A stretch of 64,000 nucleotides of DNA from Ottowia thiooxydans DSM 14619. GTDB taxonomy: Bacteria; Pseudomonadota; Gammaproteobacteria; Burkholderiales; Burkholderiaceae_C. The translations under genes and the position numbers were made by a program. The notes beneath the pieces were generated by a model. That model was not told where the DNA came from. It was given only the letters and a program-made list of their open reading frames with translations, and made no database searches. Shown here in pieces: positions 17,198 to 25,387 of this stretch. Every line of letters starts with the position of its first letter. The first letter of the stretch is position 1. Where the stretch lies: the NCBI RefSeq assembly GCF_000422885.1, contig NZ_AUGX01000009.1:248001-312000 (forward strand), in the 5' to 3' direction.

Positions 17198-17797
17198 ATG
17201 CTCGCGCAACGTATACAACAACAATTCATAGACAGCGCCGATCTCCAGTACCAATGGGCGGAAGCGCTGGCCGGTGCCGTGGCTGAGGCCACACAATCGC
17301 TGCTGGCCTGCGTCACGGGTGGCGGCAAGATACTCATTTGCGGCAATGGCGCATCGGGGGCGCTTGCGCAATACCTCGCAGCCCTGCTGGTGGGGGGCCT
17401 TGAACGCTCCCGCCCTGAACTGCCCGCTTTAGCGCTTGGCACTGATGTGGCTACGCTCACTGCCGTGGCCCGGCGCGGCGAATACGCCGATGCCTTCGCC
17501 GCTCAGGTGCGTGCCCTGGGCAGCGCGGGCGACGTCCTTCTCGTCCTTTCCTCCAATGGCCGTGCCAGCAATCTTTTGCGCGCCGCACAGGCTGCCCACG
17601 AACGGGAAATGAGCGTCATTGCGCTCACCGGCTCTGGCGGAGGAGATTTGGGAATGATGCTGCGAGACACCGATGTGCACGTGTGTGTCCCACACGAGCG
17701 CACACCACGTATCCATGAGGCACATCAGTTGGTACTGCATTGTTTGTGCGATGGACTTGATCTTCAACTTCTGGGTGAACAGGAGAGTGCTGGATGA
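17198..17797 (+). CDS. diaA: SIS-domain protein, DiaA/phosphoheptose-isomerase-like
   Basis: A 199-aa SIS-domain protein similar to DiaA (DnaA initiator-associating protein) and GmhA. The frame is open from 17147, but ATG 17198 (MLAQRIQQQFIDSADLQYQW) is preferred because it aligns with the family N-terminus. The sugar-phosphate-binding loops are visible as ILICGNGASGALAQYLAALL and LVLSSNGRASNLL. Context (yraN before, a DolP-type lipoprotein after with a 4-nt overlap) favours DiaA, which promotes replication initiation, over heptose isomerase, which usually sits in lipopolysaccharide clusters. The two cannot be separated with certainty from sequence alone. Confidence 0.85.
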   Translation: MLAQRIQQQFIDSADLQYQWAEALAGAVAEATQSLLACVTGGGKILICGNGASGALAQYLAALLVGGLERSRPELPALALGTDVATLTAVARRGEYADAFAAQVRALGSAGDVLLVLSSNGRASNLLRAAQAAHEREMSVIALTGSGGGDLGMMLRDTDVHVCVPHERTPRIHEAHQLVLHCLCDGLDLQLLGEQESAG

Positions 17798-18564
17798 CTT
17801 TTTGCATGAATCGGCTGGCGGGTGTTTGCCTGGTGGCGGCGCTGGCTGGTGCAGGCGTATCTGGCTGCGTGCCGCTAGCGATTGTGGGCGGTGCGGCAGG
17901 GGCTGGAACGCTGATGTTCGCGGCCGAGCGCAGAAGTAATGACACACAGACGGCCGACCGCACCATTGAGCAAGAAGCGCAGCAAAGCGTGGTCAATGCG
18001 CTGGGTGGGCGTGGCCATGTCACGGTCACCAGCTATTACCGCAAGGTTTTGCTCACTGGCGAGGTGCCTGCCGAGCAAGATCGGCAATTGGTCTACTCTC
18101 TTGTCAATGGCACGCCTGGTGTGCAGGGCATCGTCAATGAGTTGGCAGTCATGCCTAATTCCGGTCCTGCCCAACGCTCCAGCGATACGTATGTCACCGG
18201 CAAGGTGAAGGCACGGCTAATGGATGCCAATGGAGTGCCTGCCAATGCCATCCGCACGATCACAGAGCGCGGCACTACCTACATCATGGGGCGCTTGTCC
18301 GCGCAGGAGGCGGAATTTGCCACGCAGGTGGTGCGCCAGACGTCAGGAGTCGAGCGCGTTGTGCGCGTGATTGATTTGATCGTAGAGCCGCCTGCGGCGA
18401 AGGCCGGCACGGCTGCGGTTGCACCTGCTGGCTCTGTTGGTAGCCCTGCAGCAGCGCCAGTGAGTGAGCCTGCCACTGGTGTGGTGACTCAGCCGGTCAT
18501 ACAACCGACTGTTCAGGAAGCCCGCCCACCTATTCAGGTGCAGACGCTACCTCCAGTCAAATAG
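17794..18564 (+). CDS. dolP: dual BON-domain outer-membrane lipoprotein, DolP-like
   Basis: A 256-aa lipoprotein of the DolP (YraP)/OsmY group, which in E. coli supports outer-membrane integrity and BAM. The signal peptide ends in a lipobox at about residues 22-25 (VSGC). Two BON domains follow (about 50-125, HVTVTSYYRKVLLTGEVP; about 128-200, DTYVTGKVKARLMD...GTTYIMGRLSAQEA). The C-terminal 55 residues are an Ala/Pro/Val-rich tail, longer than in the E. coli protein and probably disordered. It overlaps diaA by 4 nt. Confidence 0.88.
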   Translation: MTFCMNRLAGVCLVAALAGAGVSGCVPLAIVGGAAGAGTLMFAAERRSNDTQTADRTIEQEAQQSVVNALGGRGHVTVTSYYRKVLLTGEVPAEQDRQLVYSLVNGTPGVQGIVNELAVMPNSGPAQRSSDTYVTGKVKARLMDANGVPANAIRTITERGTTYIMGRLSAQEAEFATQVVRQTSGVERVVRVIDLIVEPPAAKAGTAAVAPAGSVGSPAAAPVSEPATGVVTQPVIQPTVQEARPPIQVQTLPPVK

Positions 18565-18609
18565 AGAGAGATCCCCTCGGCCTCCTGATGGGGTAGAGGG
18601 GTAGACGAA

Positions 18610-18634
18610 CGGCACCCAGGGCGAAGCGGTGCCG
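18610..18634. terminator. possible bidirectional hairpin between convergent genes
   Basis: CGGCACC and GGTGCCG form a perfect 7-bp stem with an 11-nt loop. It lies between the stop codons of dolP (+) and the dehydrogenase (-). The T-rich run on the plus side is short, so termination strength is uncertain. Confidence 0.4.
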
Positions 18635-18646
18635 CCGGTTTCTTGC

Positions 18647-19564
18647 TTACTTCAGTCTTTTAACAAGACTCGAGGTATCCCAGCGCCCACCACCCATTTG
18701 CTGCACATCCGCATAAAACTGATCCACCAGGGCCGTCACCGGCACGCGTGCGCCATTGCGCTTGGCCTCATCGAACACCAGCCCCAGGTCTTTGCGCATC
18801 CAATCGACCGCAAAGCCAAAATCGAATTTACCCTTCCCCATGGTGGAGCCGCGATTGTCCAGCTGCCAGCTCTGGGCCGCGCCCTTGCCAATCACTTGCA
18901 GAACCTGCTCTATATCCAAGCCGGCACGTTGACCAAAGGCCACGGCTTCAGAAAGGCCCTGAACCAAGCCAGCAATGCAGATCTGATTGACCATCTTGGT
19001 CAACTGGCCCGAACCACTCGGCCCCATCAGCGTGAAGGCGCGCGAGAAGGCCATGGCCACTGGCGTAACTTCATCAAAGGCTGGCGCCTCGCCGCCACAC
19101 ATCACCGTGAGCAGGCCATTTTGCGCACCTGCCTCGCCGCCGGATACAGGCGCGTCGATAAAGCGCAGACCAAGGGCGCGGGCGGCGCTATCAAGCTCGC
19201 GCGCCACGGTGGCTGAAGCGGTTGTATGGTCAACAAAAATGGCGCCTGGTTTCATGCCAGCGAAAGCACCGGTATCGCCTAGAACCACAGAGCGCAGATC
19301 GTCGTCATTTCCAACGCAGCAGAATACGATGTCTGCTTGCGCCGCAGCCTGCGCGGGCGTGTCCGCGCGGCTCACTTGGCCGGTAGACGCCAACTGGGCG
19401 CACAAGGCTTCTGACTTCGCGGGAGTGCGGTTGTACACCGTGACTTTGTGGCCAGCTTTGGCCAGGTGGCCGGCCATGGGCGCGCCCATGACGCCAAGAC
19501 CCAAAAAGGCTACTTGGCGCGAAGAGGTTGGTTCGTAGGTTTTGGAGTTGATCTGAATGGTCAT
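18647..19564 (-). CDS. NAD(P)-dependent beta-hydroxyacid dehydrogenase family protein
   Basis: A 305-aa member of the 3-hydroxyisobutyrate dehydrogenase/tartronate semialdehyde reductase family. Rossmann motif FLGLGVMGAPMAGHLAKAGH is near residues 20-40. The substrate loop VDHTTASATVARE and DAPVSGGEAGAQNG (about 115-145) follow, and the catalytic lysine sits in GSGQLTKMVNQIC (about 190). The exact substrate is not readable; the family reduces tartronate semialdehyde or oxidises 3-hydroxyisobutyrate-like acids. It lies 23 nt downstream of pilU in the same direction but is not a pilus gene. Confidence 0.88.
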   Translation of the reverse strand: MTIQINSKTYEPTSSRQVAFLGLGVMGAPMAGHLAKAGHKVTVYNRTPAKSEALCAQLASTGQVSRADTPAQAAAQADIVFCCVGNDDDLRSVVLGDTGAFAGMKPGAIFVDHTTASATVARELDSAARALGLRFIDAPVSGGEAGAQNGLLTVMCGGEAPAFDEVTPVAMAFSRAFTLMGPSGSGQLTKMVNQICIAGLVQGLSEAVAFGQRAGLDIEQVLQVIGKGAAQSWQLDNRGSTMGKGKFDFGFAVDWMRKDLGLVFDEAKRNGARVPVTALVDQFYADVQQMGGGRWDTSSLVKRLK

Positions 19565-19587
19565 AAGAAAAAGGAGGGCGCCTGCCC

Positions 19588-20724
19588 TCAGACGATTTGT
19601 AAATGCTCGGTGCCTGCGGCGAGATCCAGAGACTTGGCCCGCTTGCTCGTCAGCTTGATCTGCAATCGCAGGTCATTGGCCGAATCCGCATTGCGCAGCG
19701 CATCTTCATAGCTGATCAGGTTTTTCTCGAAGGCGTCGAAAAGCGCCTGGTCAAAGGTCTGCATGCCGATTTCACGGCTCTTTTTCATGATTTCTTTGAT
19801 CTCTGTGACTTCGCCTTTGAAGATCAAGTCTGAAATCAGGGGGGAGTTCAGCATGATCTCGAAGGCAGCCGTGCGGCCCTTGCCGTCTTGCCGCACGATC
19901 AGGCGTTGCGAAATCAGCGCGCGCAGATTCAATGAAAGATCCATGAGCAACTGGCCGCGCCGCTCTTCCGGGAAAAAGTTGATGATGCGGTCCAGAGCCT
20001 GGTTGGCAGAGTTGGCATGCAGCGTGGCCAGGCACAGGTGGCCGGTTTCGGCGAAGGCCACGGCATGCTCCATGGTTTCGCGGTCGCGGATCTCGCCCAT
20101 CAAAATCACATCGGGCGCTTGCCGCAGAGAATTCTTGAGCGCCGTGCCCCAATCTTCCGTGTCCAGCCCCACCTCACGCTGCGTCACGATGCAGTTCTTG
20201 TGCGGGTGCACGAATTCCACAGGGTCTTCCACCGTCACGATGTGCCCTTGCGAGTTGATGTTGCGCCAATCCACCATGGCTGCCAACGAGGTCGATTTGC
20301 CTGAGCCCGTGGCGCCCACCAGGATGGTGAGCCCGCGCTTGGACATCGCCACGCTCTTCAGAATCTGCGGCATACCCAAATCGTCGATCGTCGGCAGATC
20401 GGCCGGGATCACCCGCATCACCAAGCCCACCTTGCCCATCTGCACAAAAGCGTTGCAGCGAAAGCGGCCCACACCGGCCGGCGCGACCGCAAAGTTGCAC
20501 TCTTTGGTGCGTTCAAACTCAGCCGCCTGCTTGTCGCTCATCACGGCGCGAGCGAGCGCAAGGGTGTGCGCCGCCGTCAGCGGCTGCGGTGACACCTTGG
20601 TAACCATGCCGTCGACCTTGATCGCGGGTGGAAAGTCGGCGGTGATGAAAAGGTCGCTGCCCTTGCGAGCAAGCATGAGCTTGAGCAAGTCATTAATGAA
20701 TTTACTCGCCTGATCGCGTTCCAT
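19588..20724 (-). CDS. pilU: type IV pilus accessory retraction ATPase
   Basis: PilT/PilU-family hexameric AAA+ motor, 378 aa from ATG 20724. AGGAGA lies 6 nt upstream; an upstream in-frame extension to 20766 lacks a family match. Walker A GATGSGKS is at 137-144. The Asp box (HIVTVEDPVEFVH), Walker B (ILMGEIRDRETM) and His box (GHLCLATLHANSANQA) follow. The C-terminal extension (LRNADSANDLRLQIKLTSKRAK) is typical of PilU and distinguishes it from PilT. PilU works with PilT to power forceful retraction of type IVa pili. Order on the strand: pilT, gap of 330 bp with repeats, pilU. Confidence 0.95.
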   Translation of the reverse strand: MERDQASKFINDLLKLMLARKGSDLFITADFPPAIKVDGMVTKVSPQPLTAAHTLALARAVMSDKQAAEFERTKECNFAVAPAGVGRFRCNAFVQMGKVGLVMRVIPADLPTIDDLGMPQILKSVAMSKRGLTILVGATGSGKSTSLAAMVDWRNINSQGHIVTVEDPVEFVHPHKNCIVTQREVGLDTEDWGTALKNSLRQAPDVILMGEIRDRETMEHAVAFAETGHLCLATLHANSANQALDRIINFFPEERRGQLLMDLSLNLRALISQRLIVRQDGKGRTAAFEIMLNSPLISDLIFKGEVTEIKEIMKKSREIGMQTFDQALFDAFEKNLISYEDALRNADSANDLRLQIKLTSKRAKSLDLAAGTEHLQIV

Positions 20725-20772
20725 GTCTTTCTCCTCACCAAATGATGATCTTAGTGACCTACCCACACGACA

Positions 20773-21050
20773 CTAGTTATCGTAGCCTTAACCCCATCCC
20801 ATAGGCGACTGACGTACCCAACATCAGAAGGCCGCGGAGCAGGCCATGCGCGAGTAGCCGCGGAGCTGGCTTTTCTAGACCGCTGACTCCTAGCTATCGT
20901 AGCCCTCGCCCCACCCCATAAGCGATTGAGGCACCCAAATTCAGACGGCCGCGGAGCAGGCCATGCGTGAGTAGCCGCGGAGCTGGCTTTGCCAGTCCGC
21001 TGGCTGCGTCCCCCCAGGGGGGATGGCGCAAAGCGCCTCAGGGGGGTGCC
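20773..21050. repeat. 117-bp imperfect tandem repeat plus GC-rich palindromic repeat between pilT and pilU
   Basis: This non-coding gap holds two tandem copies of a 117-bp unit (20773-20889 and 20890-21006). Each starts CTAG(T/C)TATCGTAGCC and contains GGCCGCGGAGCAGGCCATG and GTAGCCGCGGAGCTGGC. From about 20974 the second copy runs into a CCCCCCAGGGGGG-type palindromic stretch that is repeated in inverted orientation at 41966-42039. No gene is visible. The hairpins could affect pilT-pilU read-through. Confidence 0.75.
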
Positions 21051-21054
21051 CATC

Positions 21055-22098
21055 TCAGCCGGGGAAGTTCTCAGGGGTCTTCGCTTTGCTCCGCGCCTCA
21101 CCCACGCTGATGAGGTTGCGCTTCACCAGGTCCGTCAGGTTTTGATCCAGCGTCTGCATCCCGGTATTCGCACTGGTCTGGATCACCGAATACATCTGAG
21201 CCACTTTAGCTTCGCGAATCAGGTTTCGAATGGCGCTGGAGCCCAGCATGATTTCATGAGCGGCTACGCGCCCATGCCCATCCTTGGTCTTGCACAGCGT
21301 CTGGGAAATCACCGCCTGCAGCGATTCAGAGAGCATGGTGCGCACCATCTCCTTTTCCGCCGCTGGAAATACGTCAATGATCCGGTCAATCGTTTTAGCG
21401 GCTGAGGACGTGTGCAGTGTGCCAAACACCAAATGGCCCGTTTCGGCCGCCGTCATGGCCAGGCGAATGGTTTCAAGATCGCGCAGTTCCCCCACCAAAA
21501 TGGCGTCAGGGTCTTCCCGCAAGGCTGATTTCAGCGCGGCGGAGAAACTTTGCGTCATGGCGCCCACTTCGCGCTGGTTGATCAGGCACTTCTTGGATTC
21601 GTGCACAAATTCGATCGGGTCTTCCACCGTGAGCACGTGGCCATACTCGTTTTCATTCAGGTGGTTCACCATGGCGGCCAGCGTGGTCGATTTGCCGGAA
21701 CCCGTGGGGCCGGTTACCAGCACCAGGCCCCGGGGCTTGAGCGCAAGGTCACCAAAGATCTTTGGCGCTGCTAACTGCTCAAGCGTCAGGATCTTGCTTG
21801 GAATGGTCCGCAGCACCGCCGCTGCGCCACGAGCCTGGTTGAAAGCGTTAACGCGAAAACGCGCCAAACCCTCAATTTCAAAGGAGAAATCGATCTCCAG
21901 GAACTCCTCATACGCCTTGCGCTGGGTGTCGTTCATGATGTCGTAGATCATCGCGAACACTTGTTTGTGTTCCAGCGGCTCTACGTTCAGCCTCCGCACA
22001 TCGCCATGGACGCGGATCATCGGTGGCAAGCCTGCAGAAAGGTGCAGATCGGATGCCTTGTTCTTGACGCTGAACGCCAGTAATTGCGTAATGTCCAC
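21055..22098 (-). CDS. pilT: type IV pilus retraction ATPase
   Basis: Hexameric AAA+ motor that depolymerises type IVa pili for twitching motility and DNA uptake. The 347 aa match the family. Walker A GPTGSGKST is at 130-138. The Asp box (HVLTVEDPIEFVH), Walker B (ILVGELRDLETI) and His box (GHLVFGTLHTSSAAKT) are intact, as is the AIRNLIREAK(V) motif needed for retraction. It is divergent from yggS with 48 bp between start codons, the usual pilT-yggS arrangement of Gram-negative bacteria. Confidence 0.97.
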   Translation of the reverse strand: MDITQLLAFSVKNKASDLHLSAGLPPMIRVHGDVRRLNVEPLEHKQVFAMIYDIMNDTQRKAYEEFLEIDFSFEIEGLARFRVNAFNQARGAAAVLRTIPSKILTLEQLAAPKIFGDLALKPRGLVLVTGPTGSGKSTTLAAMVNHLNENEYGHVLTVEDPIEFVHESKKCLINQREVGAMTQSFSAALKSALREDPDAILVGELRDLETIRLAMTAAETGHLVFGTLHTSSAAKTIDRIIDVFPAAEKEMVRTMLSESLQAVISQTLCKTKDGHGRVAAHEIMLGSSAIRNLIREAKVAQMYSVIQTSANTGMQTLDQNLTDLVKRNLISVGEARSKAKTPENFPG

Positions 22099-22146
22099 GA
22101 AGTTCCTCAGTCAGGGTTGTTTTCAGTTTGGTACGCTGCGAGGATT

Positions 22147-22833
22147 ATGACGATGATCGCAGACAAGCTGCACAAAGTGCACGAACGAATCGAGACCGCC
22201 GCCACACAATTCGGCCGCTCGGCGAATTCGGTCACGCTGCTGGCCGTCTCCAAGACTTACGGACCTGACGCCGTGCGCGAGGCCTATGCTGCCGGCCAGC
22301 AGGCTTTTGGAGAAAACTATATCCAGGAAGGCGTTGAAAAGATCACCGCCCTGCGCGATCTGCCCCTGCAATGGCATTGCATTGGCCCCATCCAGAGCAA
22401 CAAAACGCGTTTGGTGGCCGAGCACTTCGATTGGGTGCACACAATCGACAGGTTGAAGACCGCAGAAAGACTCTCCGCGCAGCGGCCTGCCACCATGGCA
22501 CCGCTTCAGGTTTGTATCCAGGTCAATGTGGACGGCGGGCCCACGAAATCCGGCGTTGTACCTAGCGAAGCTATGGCGTTGGCGCGTGCCATAACGGCAC
22601 TGCCCAACTTGCGCTTGCGCGGAATCATGTGCATTCCAGAGCCTGCTCCGGATTTCGTCAGCGCACTTGCTCTGCATGAACGGGCACGCCTCGTATTCGA
22701 AGAGCTTCGCGGCGAGGGCCTTACGCTGGATACCTTGTCGATTGGTATGAGTGCTGATCTTGAGGCTGCCATTGCGGCGGGCAGCACTATGGTGCGGGTG
22801 GGAACGGCTATTTTTGGATCTCGGGGGGGCTAA
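22147..22833 (+). CDS. yggS: YggS-family pyridoxal-phosphate homeostasis protein
   Basis: Single-domain alanine-racemase-fold PLP-binding protein that buffers PLP; no enzymatic activity is established. The PLP lysine lies in LLAVSKTYG (about 37). Further hallmarks are FGENYIQEGVEK, WHCIGPIQSNKTRLV and the closing LSIGMSADLEAAIAAGSTMVRVGTAIFGSR. ATG 22147 is preferred over the longer open frame from 22084, which would reach into the pilT leader; ATG 22153 is an alternative. Length is 228 aa. Confidence 0.93.
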   Translation: MTMIADKLHKVHERIETAATQFGRSANSVTLLAVSKTYGPDAVREAYAAGQQAFGENYIQEGVEKITALRDLPLQWHCIGPIQSNKTRLVAEHFDWVHTIDRLKTAERLSAQRPATMAPLQVCIQVNVDGGPTKSGVVPSEAMALARAITALPNLRLRGIMCIPEPAPDFVSALALHERARLVFEELRGEGLTLDTLSIGMSADLEAAIAAGSTMVRVGTAIFGSRGG

Positions 22834-23064
22834 CTCCAGCCCTGGCGAACTACCTTTTGATTTCAGCGATCAGGCTGTCAGCGCCTTGCCTCTTAAATCG
22901 AGACGACTTTTTGCTTCTTCGTCCACTTTTGCGTGATTCAGTGGAATTTCTGATCCACGTTAAGAATATTTAGCGTTAGCTGTGCCAAATTGTGACCAAA
23001 CAAAGAGATCGGTGCGCCCATCCATCGAGGAGGTCTCGCGCCAGTATCCAGGGAGGAAGACAAA
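22834..23064. other. boundary between core genome and AT-rich island
   Basis: 231 bp without a recognisable gene. Base composition drops sharply here from the GC-rich core to the AT-rich island that follows. The final bases hold a strong GGGAGGAAG ribosome-binding site for the next gene. Confidence 0.5.
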
Positions 23065-23553
23065 TTGATTTTTGGAAATAAAGAAATATTCGCAATTGAA
23101 TGTGAGAAATCTAGTTTTCGTGATGGAATTGCTTTTGTGCGGGCACATTTTTATATTAATGATGAAGAATTAGGAGATTTTGAGGAAACGGAGATGCACG
23201 GTACAGTGGTATTGGCCATAAATTCATTGTTGAAATTTGCTGGTCTCAGAAAAATTAACCAGCAGGTGGATCGTGTTGCCTTTTCATATCTACACAGAAA
23301 TATGTATGGAGAGGATTGGCGGGCTGGTATGTTTGAGAATTTCAGAGACAAATATTCACTTCATGATTTATTTGATCTTGCAATTGGAGATTTGGGCTAT
23401 GTAATCTACTTGGTTACGATGTCTGATGGTAAGTCGAAAATACTCGTTGGAAATAGAGAAGGGGACTATTATGAATCGTTGGAAATTGAAGAAAGTTATG
23501 TGAATATATTGTTGTCGGATGTTCTCGCTTGGATAAATGAAGGTTCGCCATAA
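23065..23553 (+). CDS. immunity protein 42 (Imm42)-like
   Basis: A 162-aa cytoplasmic acidic protein whose N-terminus (MIFGNKEIFAIECE) and overall layout match the polymorphic-toxin immunity family Imm42 as I recall it. This rests on memory of the pattern. The start is a TTG supported by GGGAGGAAG 6 nt upstream and by the family-like N-terminus. The gene is strongly AT-rich compared with its neighbours, indicating transfer. No cognate toxin is adjacent. The next genes are also immunity-type, so this is likely an orphan immunity gene. Confidence 0.7.
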   Translation: MIFGNKEIFAIECEKSSFRDGIAFVRAHFYINDEELGDFEETEMHGTVVLAINSLLKFAGLRKINQQVDRVAFSYLHRNMYGEDWRAGMFENFRDKYSLHDLFDLAIGDLGYVIYLVTMSDGKSKILVGNREGDYYESLEIEESYVNILLSDVLAWINEGSP

Positions 23554-23604
23554 GTCAGTTAATTCTTTTGACGTCGATGGAATTTTCTCGGGATGGTTAT
23601 AAGG

Positions 23605-23733
23605 AATATCTATGCTTATGTTCTTGGGCCGATTGGGCGCGTCGGGCGGTGCTGTGTCGCTAAAGCGTGGTGCCACTATCTCGTCTCAAGCCTGACCTCA
23701 ACTGGGAGTTCTATCTGTGCGCAAAAAGAAGTG
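23605..23733 (+). pseudogene. Rhs-core C-terminal relic in front of Sel1 gene 1
   Basis: One plus-strand frame reads NIYAYVLGPIGRVG, close to the end of the Rhs-repeat core (usually N-L/I-Y-A-Y-V-x-N-P-x-x-x-x-D-P-x-G). The frame has no start, lacks the Asn-Pro and Asp-Pro residues and stops inside the Sel1 gene. The toxin tip that should follow is absent. A similar relic precedes the second Sel1 gene, supporting common descent; chance resemblance remains possible. Confidence 0.5.
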
Positions 23734-24181
23734 TGAAATTTCGAAAGATCCTTACGATCTTGCGCTAGAAGCAGCGACGCGTAGCCATCCAGATATGAAG
23801 TTGGCTCAATCATTGCTCGAAAAAGCACATCAGGGCGGGGATCCTCGCGCAAGCTACGCATTGGCAACTTGGTATCTCCATGGGGATAAGGCGTATCCAG
23901 TAGACTTAAAACAGGCTATTAAGCTGCTAAAAACTGCAGCTGGAGCCGACATCGACGATGCGCATTTTGATTTGGCATATTGCTACGAAGTTGGACTTGG
24001 GATAAGAAAAAATCTTCGAACTGCGTACCGACATTATTTGGCAGCTGCTCTTAATGGCGATGAAGAAGCGCACGCTGAAGTGGGGCGCTGCCTTTATTAT
24101 GGGATTGGAGTCAATCGGGATCGAAAAATTGCTGATATTTGGCTTCGACGAGCGGATGCGTTAGGGGTAACCGAGCGATAG
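23717..24181 (+). CDS. Sel1-repeat (SLR) protein, copy 1
   Basis: A 154-aa protein of about three Sel1-like helical repeats (ASYALATWYLHG...; AHFDLAYCYEVGLGIRKN...AYRHYLAAALNG; AHAEVGRCLYYGIGVNRDRKIADIWLRRA). The GTG start at 23717 is favoured because the frame is closed by a stop 24 nt upstream and because the paralogue at 24923 begins at the same place; GGGAG precedes it by 8 nt. SLR proteins often act as immunity proteins next to Rhs or T6SS effectors, and the immediate Rhs relic upstream fits. There is no signal peptide. The exact toxin is unknown. Confidence 0.8.
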   Translation: MRKKKCEISKDPYDLALEAATRSHPDMKLAQSLLEKAHQGGDPRASYALATWYLHGDKAYPVDLKQAIKLLKTAAGADIDDAHFDLAYCYEVGLGIRKNLRTAYRHYLAAALNGDEEAHAEVGRCLYYGIGVNRDRKIADIWLRRADALGVTER

Positions 24182-24365
24182 CGCTCATCGGAAAGCGCCC
24201 CCTTAAACTTAGGGGTGTCATCGAGCGGCCTCCTCAGAGTTTAGAACGCTGGGGCCGACCCGTGCGACTGGACAGGCGCCGCTTCTAAGGGAGACGTAAC
24301 AGCACTGATCCGGATAGGAACTCAACGTTCGATGGCTATACGCAAGGGCTCACTGGGTTGTAAAA
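24182..24365. other. spacer between Sel1 copy 1 and the DUF4279-like gene
   Basis: No gene or clear relic recognised. The composition is mixed, with a GC-rich middle (about 24230-24290) unlike the AT-rich genes on either side, consistent with mosaic assembly. Confidence 0.4.
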
Positions 24366-24749
24366 ATGAAAAATGATTTTTTCCTGTCGCTGCGCCTCAG
24401 AAAAAAAGAGGGTGACTTGAGTTGTCTTGCAAATACTCTCGGACTCAATATTAAGAGAATATGGAGCAATGGTGACAGCTTGCCAAAAAATAGAACAGCA
24501 GACTACTCATACTGTGTTTGTGAAATTGAGGAGAATGACAATTTCGATCTCGGGCAGACAATTGAAAATATTGCCGCAACGCTAGCAAAAAAAAGAGATG
24601 ATATTGAAGATTTCTCAAATTCAGGGGGGCACCTAAGTTTATTCATCAGTCTTGATTCGAATGGTTTTTCTGGTACTACCCTCGATAGCTCTCAACTTAA
24701 ATTATTGGGTGATTTGCGCGTATCTTTGGAAATAAATAGATTGAATTGA
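24366..24749 (+). CDS. DUF4279-like small protein, probable immunity gene
   Basis: A 127-aa AT-rich gene. The N-terminus (FFLSLRLRKKEGDLSCLANTLGLNIKRIWSNGDSLP) and the end (GTTLDSSQLKLLGDLRVSLEINRLN) resemble DUF4279, in which a beta strand, an 'xxLGL.P...W..G' turn and a closing 'L..LG..L.ldiY' strand are typical. DUF4279 genes are often found in toxin-immunity arrays. The tentative assignment is from pattern memory. No signal peptide or membrane segment. It sits between two Sel1 paralogues. Confidence 0.6.
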   Translation: MKNDFFLSLRLRKKEGDLSCLANTLGLNIKRIWSNGDSLPKNRTADYSYCVCEIEENDNFDLGQTIENIAATLAKKRDDIEDFSNSGGHLSLFISLDSNGFSGTTLDSSQLKLLGDLRVSLEINRLN

Positions 24750-24780
24750 TGGGGTTGCCGTATTTATGAGAGTCAGCGAT

Positions 24781-24870
24781 AGTTTGCCAGGGATCGCATA
24801 TTTTTGTTCTCGTGCGTGACAAACCCTATGGGCCGCGCGGGCGGATCCGGCCGTGTTGTGTAGCTAAGTC
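24781..24870 (+). pseudogene. Rhs-core C-terminal relic in front of Sel1 gene 2
   Basis: A plus-strand frame reads TNPMGRAGGSGR. With a single frameshift it would read NPMGRADP, the end of an Rhs core (N-P-x-x-R-x-D-P-x-G). The 3' part aligns base by base with the relic before Sel1 copy 1 (GTG(C/T)TGTGT-GCTAA, then CTATCTCGTCTCAAGC). The exact limits are uncertain. Confidence 0.45.
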
Positions 24871-24922
24871 GCGGGGCGCGCCTATCTCGTCTCAAGCTCG
24901 AACTCAACTGAGAGTCCTATCT

Positions 24923-25387
24923 GTGCGAAAAACTACGTGCGAAGTATCCAAAAATACTCACGACCAGGCTTTAAAAGAGGCTGCAAGCAGCAATCCAAAC
25001 AAGGAGTTGGTTCAATCATTGATTGAAAAAGCGCATCAGGACGGGGATCGCCGAGCAAGTTACGCGTTGGCTACGTGGTACCTCCATGGCCATGGAGAGT
25101 ACCCGGCTAACATAAAGCTGGCTACTAAGCTCCTGAAGAGTGCAACTGAAGCCGATGTTGCCGATGCGCATTTTGACTTGGCAGTTAGCTACGAACTTGG
25201 ATATGGGATAAGAAAAAATTATCGAGCTGCGTATAGGCACTATTTAGCAGCTGCTCTGAATGGTGATAAAGAATCGCACGCTGCAGTGGGACGTTGCCTT
25301 TATTTGGGAATCGGAGTCGATCGCGACCGAAAAATTGCAGAGATTTGGTTTCGGCGAGCAGATGCGTTAAGGGTGACCGACCGATAG
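24923..25387 (+). CDS. Sel1-repeat (SLR) protein, copy 2
   Basis: A 154-aa paralogue of the gene at 23717, collinear throughout without gaps. Shared segments include RASYALATWYLHG, the DAHFDLA repeat and the VGRCLY-GIGV-RDRKIA-IW-RRADAL end. The open frame extends to 24812, but the GTG at 24923 matches the paralogue's start. Substitutions cluster in helix-facing and loop positions (YPVDLKQAIKLLK against YPANIKLATKLLK), suggesting divergence after duplication, possibly toward a different toxin variant. No toxin gene lies alongside. Confidence 0.8.
   Translation: MRKTTCEVSKNTHDQALKEAASSNPNKELVQSLIEKAHQDGDRRASYALATWYLHGHGEYPANIKLATKLLKSATEADVADAHFDLAVSYELGYGIRKNYRAAYRHYLAAALNGDKESHAAVGRCLYLGIGVDRDRKIAEIWFRRADALRVTDR

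Noticed and set aside
16665-18564. GmhA and lipopolysaccharide heptose synthesis context for the SIS protein
   Set aside because: The gene order yraN-SIS-BON with divergent rsmI matches the DiaA locus, and no heptose genes are present.
24812-24922. Longer N-terminus for Sel1 copy 2
   Set aside because: It is not shared by the paralogue, where a stop closes the same frame, and it reads through the putative Rhs relic.
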